Source: Bacillota bacterium (GTDB lineage: Bacteria; Bacillota; Clostridia; CAKSNL01; HGM11501). Taken from it: a stretch of DNA of 38,320 bases. Location: contig JAUZPY010000007.1 in assembly GCA_030705805.1 (NCBI GenBank), positions 1-38,320 on the forward strand, read 5' to 3'. Positions 31,467 to 38,299 of this stretch are shown here, one piece after another. The position numbers were made by a program, and so were the translations under genes. The notes beneath the pieces are model-generated. The model was not told the origin of the DNA, searched no databases, and worked only from the letters and a program-made list of their open reading frames with translations. The number at the start of each line of letters is the position of its first letter. The stretch's first letter is position 1.

Positions 31467-31495
31467 ATTATATACATTTTCTAATATATAGTCAA
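31467..31495 (-). promoter_or_regulatory. promoter of the 227-aa gene
   Basis: Minus-strand TTGACT (31490-31495) and TATAAT (31467-31472) are separated by 17 bases, 38 bases before the start codon. Confidence 0.75.
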
Positions 31496-32041
31496 TGCTA
31501 TTATTTTTATTTATAATTCCGTTTGAAAAAAGAAAAAGGCTTCCGCTTGATGCCTTCTTGGCTTAGAGTGGATTCGCTTTTCTGCGGAAAAGCGAATCCA
31601 CCCTTCATATTTCGCATTCAAAACAAAAAAGGCACCCGAAAGATGGTGCAACTTAGGGATTTGCGTAAACAAGTAACTTTTTGACAGACACTCTTCAAGG
31701 GGAGGCAAAAAGGCCAGGCACTCTTCAAGCGTAAGTGCTTGAAGTAGCCAGTCTCTTTTTTGCACAATATAGCTATACCAAGCCCAAATACTTCTCAAAA
31801 AACTTTATCAGCTTTTCAATAATTCCTTGCTTTTTAACAAATTTGATATGTAAAAAGAGCAGAGACCAACGCGTAGCGTACTTTTGTTTCGTAGCATTTC
31901 TTTTGCAGGAATAATTCAGATTCCAATTCTAAAATATAATTTTCAAGTGAAACATCATACAAAAAAACTCTCTTTGCAGTGCATTTTTTAATACCTTTTT
32001 TATAAATTATAAAATAGTGGACAAATAACATAAAAAAGTGG
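31496..32041. other. gene-free stretch with stacked hairpins and short repeats
   Basis: No convincing gene is seen. Minus-strand terminator-like hairpins lie at 31531-31556 (AAGGC facing GCCTT, T-rich tail) and 31625-31649 (GCACC facing GGTGC, six T). Both resemble the hairpin at 30715-30741: AAAAAGGC, then a CCG, then GATG. A perfect 14-bp stem GTGGATTCGCTTTT / AAAAGCGAATCCAC lies at 31568-31601. CACTCTTCAAG is repeated at 31689-31699 and 31719-31729. The pattern suggests remnants of lost genes that carried similar terminators. Confidence 0.5.
31568..31601. repeat. perfect 14-bp inverted repeat
   Basis: GTGGATTCGCTTTT (31568-31581) and AAAAGCGAATCCAC (31588-31601) are exact inverted copies around a 6-base loop. 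No T run follows on either strand, so it is not a typical terminator. Function unknown. Confidence 0.7.
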
Positions 32042-32070
32042 TTGAAAACTTTATTCGTTTATAGTACAAT
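32042..32070 (+). promoter_or_regulatory. promoter of the GH10 gene
   Basis: TTGAAA (32042-32047) and TACAAT (32065-32070) are separated by 17 bases. A leader of about 95 bases follows before the start codon, with no recognised regulatory motif. Confidence 0.65.
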
Positions 32071-32170
32071 ACTTCTGTGAGATTTTACAATATGTCCTGA
32101 CCCTGCAATTAACGGCGACACTAATGATACCCAAAGCGCGCTGTAATAAAAAGAATAAGGAGTGTTTTTA

Positions 32171-33532
32171 ATGGATAAAGATACCGTAATGAGCAATGCG
32201 GTTAAACAATTTGACAGCTACGACTATTATATTGACAAAAAGATAAAAAATGATATTGAGGAGTATAGAAAAGGACAGTTTGCAATTAGCTTTACCGATG
32301 AAAACGGTAATCCGCTAAAGGATGTAAAGGTCAAGATTCGCCAAACCTCACATGAGTTTAAATTCGGTTGCACGACCTTTTATCTCGATCAGTTCGAGGA
32401 GAAAGAAAAAAACAAATTATACCGCCAAAAATTCGCAGATATCTTTAATTGCGGCGTTGTGCCACTTTACTGGGATACTCTTGAGCCTTCTGAGGGGCAC
32501 CCAAGATTTGAGTCTGATTGCGCGAAAATTTCAAGAAGACCGCCAGTTGACGATGCAGTAAAGTTTTGTACAGATAATAACATGAGTGTAAAAGGTCACT
32601 GCCTTGTTTACAACTCGTTTCAGCCCGACTGGATTTCGAATGATAACAGAATACTCAAAATGCAGATTGAAAGGCGTGTAAAAGCTATTTCAGACAGATA
32701 CGAAACTGCCTTTGAATGCGTTGATGTAATAAATGAAATGATATCAATTTACAAGAACTGCTATAAAGGCAACTCAATGAGAAATATGCAGTTAGCGGAC
32801 GAGCGAGACCATGAAAAATGGGCCTTTGATCTTTGCAAAAGATATTTTCCAAATTCAAGGCTTTTCTGGAATGAAGGTGGATTTGAAAGCTTTGGCAATG
32901 CGTACAAAGGATACAGAAGCTTTTATTATATGGAACTTCAGAGGCAGCTCTCAATGGGAGTGCCGATTGAAGGCATCGGAATGCAATATCATTTGTACAG
33001 CCCAAAATATGTTCCGGAAGGCAGTGTAAATTTCCAGAATATCTGTAATCCGCTGAGAATTGCAGATGTACTTGACTGCTACGGTGATTTTAATCTGCCT
33101 ATCCACATTTCAGAAGTTTCTGTTCCGTCATGGTCAAATGAAGAATTTGATGAGCAAAATCAGGCGGACATGGTCAAAAGGCTGTACTCACTGTGGTTTT
33201 CTTCAAAGAATGTAAGCTCTGTTATATGGTGGAATTTTGCCGATGGTACAGCATATGAGACGGAAAATTACTTATTTGCCGGGCTGATTAGGAATGACTG
33301 CTCGGAAAAACCTGCATATAAGGTTCTTAACGATCTTATAAATAAGGAGTGGCATACGGAGCTTGAGGCTACGGTGGATTCTAGACTAAATTTCAGAGGG
33401 TTTTACGGAAACTATGAGATAGAAGCAGTGTACGGTGATAAAAAAACGGTAAAAAGTTTAAGACTCTTTAAAGAAAATACGGGTTTCGATAACAGGATTT
33501 GTGACTTCAGAAATATACAGATAAAGCTCTAA
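32171..33532 (+). CDS. cytoplasmic GH10-family xylanase-like enzyme
   Basis: GH10 enzymes hydrolyse beta-1,4-xylan with two glutamates. Here the acid-base is Glu189 (CVDVINEM) and the nucleophile Glu315 (IHISEVSVPS). Other family landmarks are HEFKFGCTTF, PLYWDTLEPSEG, KGHCLVYN and VIWWNFADG. The 453-aa protein has no signal peptide, so it probably acts on imported xylo-oligosaccharides. The N-terminal 60 residues form the beta-strand lead-in common in this subgroup (AISFTDENGNPLKDVKVKI). The C-terminal 60 residues are beta-rich. The start at 32171 follows AAGGAGTG; an in-frame upstream start is weaker. It is a single-gene unit. Confidence 0.9.
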   Translation: MDKDTVMSNAVKQFDSYDYYIDKKIKNDIEEYRKGQFAISFTDENGNPLKDVKVKIRQTSHEFKFGCTTFYLDQFEEKEKNKLYRQKFADIFNCGVVPLYWDTLEPSEGHPRFESDCAKISRRPPVDDAVKFCTDNNMSVKGHCLVYNSFQPDWISNDNRILKMQIERRVKAISDRYETAFECVDVINEMISIYKNCYKGNSMRNMQLADERDHEKWAFDLCKRYFPNSRLFWNEGGFESFGNAYKGYRSFYYMELQRQLSMGVPIEGIGMQYHLYSPKYVPEGSVNFQNICNPLRIADVLDCYGDFNLPIHISEVSVPSWSNEEFDEQNQADMVKRLYSLWFSSKNVSSVIWWNFADGTAYETENYLFAGLIRNDCSEKPAYKVLNDLINKEWHTELEATVDSRLNFRGFYGNYEIEAVYGDKKTVKSLRLFKENTGFDNRICDFRNIQIKL

Positions 33533-33562
33533 TAAAAGCATAAGTAAATTGGCACTTCCCCG

Positions 33563-33636
33563 ATTTTGTGTAAACTCCAAAATGATATTTTTACTATATA
33601 TCATTTTGGAGGCCTGGTATAGACTTTACACAAAAT
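33563..33636. repeat. nested palindrome, possibly a small IS-derived element
   Basis: Two perfect inverted pairs are nested: ATTTTGTGTAAA (33563-33574) with TTTACACAAAAT (33625-33636), and TCCAAAATGATA (33576-33587) with TATCATTTTGGA (33599-33610). The outer TTTTGTGTAAA resembles the ends of several IS256-type elements as I remember them. The inner pair alone could act as the terminator of the GH10 gene, though it lacks a T run. Confidence 0.6.
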
Positions 33637-33652
33637 TTGGGATAGTCTCAAT

Positions 33653-33684
33653 TTTTAACGATTACCCTATCTTTTAACGATTAC
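33653..33684 (+). repeat. direct repeat TTTTAACGATTAC, two copies
   Basis: TTTTAACGATTAC occurs at 33653-33665 and 33672-33684, 6 bases apart, between the nested palindrome and the tRNA terminator. Function unknown. Confidence 0.5.
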
Positions 33685-33727
33685 AATAACAGGGTGTTTC
33701 ATTTTCTCATTTTGTGATAGTTAAGAC

Positions 33728-33767
33728 AAAACAAAAAAGCCCATCCTTTAGGATGGGCTTTTTGTTT
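33728..33767 (-). terminator. terminator of the tRNA-Thr/tRNA-Tyr unit
   Basis: GCCCATCC and GGATGGGC form a GC-rich stem with a TTTA loop, flanked by A and T tracts that give a minus-strand U-run. It lies immediately beyond the tRNA-Tyr 3' end. Confidence 0.88.
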
Positions 33768-33852
33768 TGGTGGGGAAGGGTGGATTCGAACCACCGAAGC
33801 TATAAGCAGCAGATTTACAGTCTGTCCCCTTTGGCCACTCGGGAACTTCCCC
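33768..33852 (-). tRNA. tRNA-Tyr (anticodon GTA)
   Basis: The minus strand gives a class II tRNA of 85 nt: acceptor GGGGAAG paired with CTTCCCC, D-arm, anticodon stem with loop CTGTAAAT (anticodon GTA), a long variable arm (about 14 nt), T-arm GGTGGTTCGAATCCACC and an encoded CCA. The long variable arm is usual for bacterial tRNA-Tyr. Confidence 0.97.
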
Positions 33853-33859
33853 ATTTAGT

Positions 33860-33935
33860 TGGAGCTGGTGATGGGACTCGAACCCGCGACCTGCTGATTA
33901 CAAATCAGCTGCTCTACCAATTGAGCTACACCAGC
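33860..33935 (-). tRNA. tRNA-Thr (anticodon TGT)
   Basis: The minus strand gives a standard 76-nt cloverleaf. The acceptor GCTGGTG pairs with CACCAGC. The D-loop is TAGCTCAATTGGTAGAGCA, the anticodon stem CTGAT...ATCAG has loop TTTGTAA (anticodon TGT), the T-arm is CGGGTTCGAGTCCCA, and CCA is encoded. It is 7 bases upstream of tRNA-Tyr in the same transcript, an order also seen in other Firmicutes. Confidence 0.97.
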
Positions 33936-33946
33936 GCAACAATTGA

Positions 33947-33975
33947 ATTATACCATTACTTGTCCTTTTTGTCAA
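33947..33975 (-). promoter_or_regulatory. consensus promoter of the tRNA unit
   Basis: Minus-strand TTGACA (33970-33975) and TATAAT (33947-33952), both perfect and 17 bases apart, lie 11 bases before tRNA-Thr. This is as expected for a highly expressed stable RNA. Confidence 0.9.
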
Positions 33976-34024
33976 TACATATTCATAATTTTTTTTTGGA
34001 AAATAACCTAAATTTTTCCTCGCC

Positions 34025-34534
34025 TTAGCTTAAAAGTTTGCAAACTATAATACCTGTAATTATGCCGGTAAGGTCTGCCAGTAAAGCACATACAAGTGTA
34101 TGCCTTATATTTTTTACTCTCGTAACTCCAAAATAAACAGATACTATATAAAAGGTAGTTTCTGTAGATCCCATTATTACCGACGCAATATGGCCGGAAA
34201 GAGAATCCGGTCCAAACCTTTCCAGTGCATCCTCCAACATAGCAATAGAGGCGCTCCCGGAAAGCGGTCGCATCAGCGCCAAAGGTGCTACTTCAGAAGG
34301 CATGCCGATAAAATTTGTAAAAGGCGATATCAATTTTAAAATAAAATCTAAGGCTCCGCTTGACTGAAGCATTCGCATCGCCGTCATAATCGCAACAATC
34401 GGTGCGAAAATTTTAACACCTGACGCAAGGCCTTCCTTTGCTCCCTTTAAGAAAGCCTGATAAATATCCTTTTTCCCCAAAATCCCTAAAAATGCAACAA
34501 GCCCTAAAAAACAGATAATTACATACTCAGCCAT
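34025..34534 (-). CDS. spmB: spore maturation protein B
   Basis: The 169-aa integral membrane protein has about four to five helices, starting MAEYVIICFLGLVAFLGILG, with APIVAIMTAMRMLQSSGALD and the family block LALMRPLSGSASIAMLEDAL. SpmB acts with SpmA in dehydration of the spore core and heat resistance in Bacillus; the mechanism is unknown. The ATG overlaps the spmA stop by one base (TAATG), which couples translation. AAGGAGAG is just upstream. The longer in-frame ORF to 34648 is not used. Confidence 0.93.
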   Translation of the reverse strand: MAEYVIICFLGLVAFLGILGKKDIYQAFLKGAKEGLASGVKIFAPIVAIMTAMRMLQSSGALDFILKLISPFTNFIGMPSEVAPLALMRPLSGSASIAMLEDALERFGPDSLSGHIASVIMGSTETTFYIVSVYFGVTRVKNIRHTLVCALLADLTGIITGIIVCKLLS

Positions 34535-35136
34535 TATTCTCTCCTTTTCTCGCCTTTTTCCGGAATTGCCCCTTGTAATATTTTGCAGGATATTACCGCC
34601 ATTAAAAGAGAGGATAAAGACGTTATCCATATAGGAAGGATCACCCATCCGGGGTCTTTTGAACCTGCCGCTGCCCTAAGGGAAATTACTGTGGTGGGAA
34701 TAATCTGCAAGGATGCCGAATTCAACAGTGCAAACAGGCACATAGAATTTGATGCCTCTTTCCTGCCTTTATTTTCCGCGTCAAGCCGCCGCATAGCTTC
34801 TAAACCGAGCGGAGTTGCACTGTTGCCAAGTCCTAAAACATTCGCCGTAATATTCATGGCAATGGCGCTGAGAGCTTCTTTCTTTCCTTTAAGCTCTGGA
34901 AACAAAAACTTTAACAAAGGATAAGTTATTTTTTCAATAAAGCCACATAGTCCCGCTTCTTTAGCTGCCTCCATTATGCCAGACCATAATGCCATCAGCC
35001 CCGCAAGTACCAGAACAGTATTTACTGTATCCTTAGTCCCCGATAGTATCGAATTAAGGCATAATTCCCCTCTGCCCGTAAGCAAAGCACACACAGCAGA
35101 CATAAGCATCATGGACGCCCAAATGTAGTTTAACAA
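34534..35136 (-). CDS. spmA: spore maturation protein A
   Basis: The 200-aa membrane protein has typical SpmA sequence: LNYIWASMMLMSAVCALLTG, VLAGLMALWSGIMEAAKEAG, and the conserved NITANVLGLGNSATPLGLEA with ASNSMCLFALLNSASLQIIP. The best start is TTG at 35136, because GAGGGGGAG lies 5 bases upstream. The nearby ATG is in another frame and closes early. It shares its transcript with spmB. In Bacillus subtilis spmAB is transcribed by sigma-E in the mother cell, and a sigma-E-like sequence is present upstream. Confidence 0.93.
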   Translation of the reverse strand: MLNYIWASMMLMSAVCALLTGRGELCLNSILSGTKDTVNTVLVLAGLMALWSGIMEAAKEAGLCGFIEKITYPLLKFLFPELKGKKEALSAIAMNITANVLGLGNSATPLGLEAMRRLDAENKGRKEASNSMCLFALLNSASLQIIPTTVISLRAAAGSKDPGWVILPIWITSLSSLLMAVISCKILQGAIPEKGEKRRE

Positions 35137-35155
35137 GCATACTCCCCCTCTTTAA

Positions 35156-35187
35156 ACTATATGCGGTATACTTTAATAGTATTATTC
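35156..35187 (-). promoter_or_regulatory. candidate sigma-E promoter of spmAB
   Basis: Minus-strand GAATAATA (35180-35187) and CATATAGT (35156-35163) are 16 bases apart. The -10 resembles CATACAAT of sigma-E. The spacing is slightly longer than usual and the -35 is only approximate, so this is a suggestion supported mainly by the known sigma-E control of spmAB. Confidence 0.45.
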
Positions 35188-35220
35188 TTAATTTTTTACA
35201 AAATATGGCAATATTTACTA

Positions 35221-35249
35221 TTGACATTATTTGGAAATTATTGTAAAAT
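35221..35249 (+). promoter_or_regulatory. promoter of the AbrB-like regulator gene
   Basis: TTGACA (35221-35226) and TAAAAT (35244-35249) are 17 bases apart, 33 bases before the start codon. It diverges from the spmAB promoter region. Confidence 0.8.
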
Positions 35250-35282
35250 AAAGACTGTAGAAATCAAGAAAGGGTGATTTAC

Positions 35283-35528
35283 ATGAAATCAACAGGAATA
35301 GTAAGAGAAATTGACAGCTTAGGTCGCATAGTGCTTCCCAAGTCTATACGTAATATCTTTGATATGAAGCCTAAGGATAGTGTTGAAATATATACAGAAG
35401 GCAGCATGGTTATTTTAAAAAAATATGCTCCATTTTGCGTGTTCTGCGAAGGCTCTGACGACATAGTATATTATAAGGGCAAAAACGTATGCAAAAAATG
35501 TGTACAGGAATTAACATCAATTGAATAG
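35283..35528 (+). CDS. AbrB-type transition regulator with a zinc-ribbon tail
   Basis: The first 48 residues are an AbrB/SpoVT swapped-hairpin DNA-binding domain (MKSTGIVREIDSLGRIVLPK then SIRNIFDMKPKDSVEIY). The 81-aa protein ends with two CxxC pairs, Cys52/Cys55 and Cys70/Cys73 (FCVFC and VCKKC), which probably bind zinc. AbrB-family proteins control the transition to stationary phase and sporulation in Firmicutes; a sporulation-related role is plausible next to spmAB but is inferred. AAAGGGTG precedes the ATG at 35283. The HAD gene starts 10 bases beyond the stop codon and shares the transcript. Confidence 0.88.
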   Translation: MKSTGIVREIDSLGRIVLPKSIRNIFDMKPKDSVEIYTEGSMVILKKYAPFCVFCEGSDDIVYYKGKNVCKKCVQELTSIE

Positions 35529-35538
35529 GAGCATGACA

Positions 35539-36318
35539 ATGGACAATTTGCGAAATAAACAAGGGTTCATATGTGATATGGACGGTGTTATATATCACGG
35601 CAACAGGCTTTTGCCGGGTGTTAAGGATTTTGTAGACTGGCTTTATAAGGAAAACAAGAATTTCTTGTTTTTAACTAATTCTTCCGAACGTTCAAAAACC
35701 GAACTAAAGCAGAAGCTTGCCAGAATGGGCCTTGATGTAGACGAAAGTCATTTTTATACCAGTGCTCTTGCAACTGCAAAATTTATATCCAGTCAGTGTG
35801 CTAACGCCACAGCCTATGTAATTGGTGCTCCCGGCCTTTTAAACGCTCTTTATGAAGAGGGCATTACAATGAATGATGTTAATCCTGATTATGTAATTGT
35901 AGGCGAAACAAGGAACTACAACTACGAAAATCTTCAGCGTGCGGTTGCCCATGTAAGAAGCGGTGCTAAATTAATAGGCACAAATCCTGATCTTACAGGT
36001 CCTTCGGAAGAGGGAATTATTCCTGCCTGCAAGAGCATGGTTGCTCCTATTGAGCTTTCCAGCGGTAAAAACGCTTATTTTGTTGGCAAGCCCAATCCCC
36101 TCATGATGAGAACAGGCTTAAAGTTATTGGGCGTGCACTCTGCGGATGCCGTTATGATAGGTGACAGGATGGATACGGACGTCATCGCCGGAATTGAAAC
36201 CGGTCTTGATACGGTACTGGTTTTATCAGGTGTAACAGATAAATCAGATGTTGAAAAATTCCCCTACCACCCAAAATATATTCTCGACGGGGTTGGTAAT
36301 ATACCCGGCTTAGAATGA
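35539..36318 (+). CDS. HAD-IIA (NagD-like) phosphatase
   Basis: The 259-aa protein fits the NagD/4-nitrophenylphosphatase group: motif I ICDMDGVIYHGNRLLPG with Asp13 and Asp15, motif II LTNSSERSK, the motif III Lys in VGKPNPLMMRTGLKLLG, and motif IV MIGDRMDTDVIAGIETG. The C2-type cap lies between motifs II and III. These enzymes dephosphorylate nucleotides or sugar phosphates; the substrate here is unknown. The start at 35539 has AGGAG 8 bases upstream; the ATG at 35533 is too close to it. Confidence 0.9.
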   Translation: MDNLRNKQGFICDMDGVIYHGNRLLPGVKDFVDWLYKENKNFLFLTNSSERSKTELKQKLARMGLDVDESHFYTSALATAKFISSQCANATAYVIGAPGLLNALYEEGITMNDVNPDYVIVGETRNYNYENLQRAVAHVRSGAKLIGTNPDLTGPSEEGIIPACKSMVAPIELSSGKNAYFVGKPNPLMMRTGLKLLGVHSADAVMIGDRMDTDVIAGIETGLDTVLVLSGVTDKSDVEKFPYHPKYILDGVGNIPGLE

Positions 36319-36589
36319 CGAAAAAGGTTTAAAAAAGCAAAGTACTTATTTCGCGTTATTTTTTAGCTTTGCGGCAATTGAAAGAAAAAAGCAGAAAATA
36401 TCAAAAAAACAAAAATATCAGGCGAAAATGCTGTCAGAATAAAGAAATCTTGGTAGAATAAGCATTAACCTATAAGATAGTGTTTTCGACCTTTCATAAT
36501 TTAAAGCGACGGCGATTGCAATTAAAAAACATTGCAATTCGACATTTTACATATCCTAAGGGGCTTCCCCCTTTGTTATATGATCTTCA

Positions 36590-36624
36590 CCAAAATGGAC
36601 TGATTTTAAATCAGTCCATTTTGG
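36590..36624. terminator. 17-bp-arm hairpin, possibly the terminator of the AbrB-HAD unit
   Basis: CCAAAATGGACTGATTT and AAATCAGTCCATTTTGG are exact inverted copies with one central base, followed by TTTGTATTTTTG. The stem is perfect. It lies 270 bases beyond the HAD gene, so the assignment as its terminator is uncertain. Confidence 0.6.
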
Positions 36625-36638
36625 TTTGTATTTTTGTT

Positions 36639-36739
36639 TTCAAGGCGGAGGACAAAGGCATTTCCGGCACTATTTTTTGTCTTAAATGATGAAACATTTT
36701 CAAGAATTTTTTTATGATTTCAAGGAGAGGACAAAGGCA
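36639..36739 (+). repeat. two copies of a GAGGACAAAGGCA phrase
   Basis: TTCAAGGCGGAGGACAAAGG (36639-36658) and TTCAAGGAGAGGACAAAGG (36719-36737) are alike except for a one-base gap and one change, and both continue CA. They are 80 bases apart. The origin is unknown. Confidence 0.55.
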
Positions 36740-36896
36740 GCTCTGCGCCTGTCAAGAGCGAAGGGTAGGCTATGGTACCTTTTAAGGACGACAATGTATC
36801 AGGGCGGGAAAGACCAAAACGAGTTTAGGCGGAAAATGGCATAGGTTATATAAGTCCAAAAAAGCCACCATCAAGCACTGACTACTGTCTAATGGT

Positions 36897-36964
36897 TAGG
36901 CATAAGGTTCTACTCCCTTATGCCTATACCCGCGCAAAAAGGCTCCGGATATACATCCGGAGCC
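36897..36964 (-). terminator. two tandem terminator hairpins beyond rhaA
   Basis: Nearest rhaA is GGCTCCGGAT/ATCCGGAGCC (36941-36964), a perfect 10-bp stem with a 4-base loop and a minus-strand TTTTT. Next is TAGGCATAAGG/CCTTATGCCTA (36897-36926), a perfect 11-bp stem with an 8-base loop. Together they form a strong stop. Confidence 0.88.
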
Positions 36965-36984
36965 TCTCAATTTTCTATTAAATT

Positions 36985-38232
36985 TTATCTCTTAGAAAGT
37001 ACATCCTTTTCGTACTTTTTAACGTCTGCAATCCATTCTTCTCTTACCGGCCTATCATTTTTCTCGCAGAGATAATCGAATACCGCAGCAAAAGGATAGC
37101 TCTTAAGCTCTTCAAGCATAGCAAGTCTGCTTGTGAAATCTCCTTCGAGCTCCATTTTCTTAAGAAGGTCAGTAGGCTCAAGAAGCGCATTTAAAAGTGC
37201 CTTCTGCGCATTTCTTGTACCAATTGTCCATGCTGCAATTCTGTTTATTGATGCATCAAAGAAATCAAGAGCAATAAAGGTCTTATCAAGAGCATTATTT
37301 CTTACAAGCTCATTCATAATTGCCTGCAGTTCATCGTTATATATAACTACATGGTCACTATCCCATCTAACAGGACGTGAAACGTGAAGTAAAAGGTTAT
37401 CACAATATAAAAAGACTGATGATATCTTATCGGATATTACTTCTGTAGGATGGAAATGTCCGGCATCTAAGCAGACCATTTTACCGTTCTTAATAGCATA
37501 GCCCATGCAGAATTCATTAGAGCCTACAGTATAGCTCTCAAGTCCGATACCGAATACTTTTGACTCAATAGCGTCCATATTATATTTATCATCTATTTTT
37601 ACAGAAAAAATCTTGTCAAGAGAATCGGCGTATCTTGCTCTTGGGCCAAACTTATCAACATTGATATCTTTTGAACCGTCCGGAATCCAGAAGTTTGTTA
37701 CACAGGTCTGACCAAGCTCTTTGCCGAAGTACTCCCCTATCTTGCGGGAAGCAATACCATGCTCTATCCAAAACTTTCTCGCGCCCTCGTCAGCGTTTGA
37801 CAAAGTGCCGTTTTCAGCTAACGGATGAGAAAAATATGTAGGATTAAAATCAAGCCCTAAGCCTTTTTCCTTAGCCCATGCAACCCATGATGCAAAGTGC
37901 TCGGGAGCAATTTCATTTCTTTCAACCTTTTTACCGTTTGTCTCTAAATAGCAGGCATGAAGGTTAACCTTCTGCTTACCTGGCAAATAAGACATAACCT
38001 TTTCTATATCTTTACGAAGCTCATCAGGAGTTCTTGCCGCTCCCGGATAGTTACCGGTGGCCTGAATGCCGCCTGACAGCTCCCCTGCTCCTTCAAATCC
38101 ATGAACGTCATCTCCCTGCCAGCAATGCAGTGAAATTGGGGTCTTTTCAACTGTTTCAATAGCCTTATCAACATCTACGCCGAGCTTAGAATACAGCTCT
38201 TTTGCGTATTCGTATGCGTTTTTAGTCTTCAT
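36985..38232 (-). CDS. rhaA: L-rhamnose isomerase
   Basis: RhaA converts L-rhamnose to L-rhamnulose, the first step of L-rhamnose use. The 415-aa protein shows family blocks SLHCWQGDDVHGFEG, GIQATGNYPGAARTPDELR, NLHACYLE, LDFNPTYFSHPL, VTNFWIPDG, VCLDAGHFHPTE and ALDFFDASINRIAAW, which include the metal-binding Glu, Asp and His residues. The start at 38232 follows TTGGAGG; an extra nine-codon extension is unlikely. A 17-base-spaced promoter lies at 38271-38299. No rhaB, rhaD or rhaR is in the window; they may be upstream, beyond the right edge or elsewhere. It fits the plant-sugar theme of the neighbouring genes. Confidence 0.96.
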   Translation of the reverse strand: MKTKNAYEYAKELYSKLGVDVDKAIETVEKTPISLHCWQGDDVHGFEGAGELSGGIQATGNYPGAARTPDELRKDIEKVMSYLPGKQKVNLHACYLETNGKKVERNEIAPEHFASWVAWAKEKGLGLDFNPTYFSHPLAENGTLSNADEGARKFWIEHGIASRKIGEYFGKELGQTCVTNFWIPDGSKDINVDKFGPRARYADSLDKIFSVKIDDKYNMDAIESKVFGIGLESYTVGSNEFCMGYAIKNGKMVCLDAGHFHPTEVISDKISSVFLYCDNLLLHVSRPVRWDSDHVVIYNDELQAIMNELVRNNALDKTFIALDFFDASINRIAAWTIGTRNAQKALLNALLEPTDLLKKMELEGDFTSRLAMLEELKSYPFAAVFDYLCEKNDRPVREEWIADVKKYEKDVLSKR

Positions 38233-38270
38233 ATTTATTCCTCCAATACAAGATTTCAAGCTTAACCTAT

Positions 38271-38299
38271 ATTTTAAGTCATATTCATTCTTTAGTCAA
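38271..38299 (-). promoter_or_regulatory. promoter of rhaA
   Basis: Minus-strand TTGACT (38294-38299) and TAAAAT (38271-38276) are separated by 17 bases, 38 bases before the rhaA start. No clear operator is visible within the 88 bases left of the window edge. Confidence 0.75.

Larger units (their letters stand above)
36319..36984. other. long intergenic stretch with hairpins and a repeated phrase
   Basis: No convincing gene is visible in 666 bases. It contains a 17-bp inverted repeat CCAAAATGGACTGATTT with its complement (36590-36624). It also has two copies of TTCAAGG..GAGGACAAAGGCA (36639-36660 and 36719-36739). A stretch around 36826-36850 has a phrase like that in the minus strand near 6374-6404. 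Two terminator-like hairpins at its right end belong to rhaA. GC content rises between 36720 and 36850 relative to its surroundings. It is probably decayed or repetitive sequence. Confidence 0.5.

Noticed and set aside
31511-31798. A 95-aa minus-strand frame
   Set aside because: It consists largely of hairpins and repeats translated through, lacks a good ribosome binding site, and its peptide is low in complexity near the end (AEAFFFFQTEL).
31834-32031. A 65-aa minus-strand frame
   Set aside because: No ribosome binding site and no family resemblance; it lies in AT-rich sequence upstream of the GH10 promoter.
33714-34028. A 104-aa plus-strand frame
   Set aside because: It reads through the two tRNA genes on the opposite strand. 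Such tRNA-antisense frames are often mis-annotated as proteins.
36480-36689. A 69-aa plus-strand frame
   Set aside because: It crosses the 17-bp inverted repeat and has no ribosome binding site.
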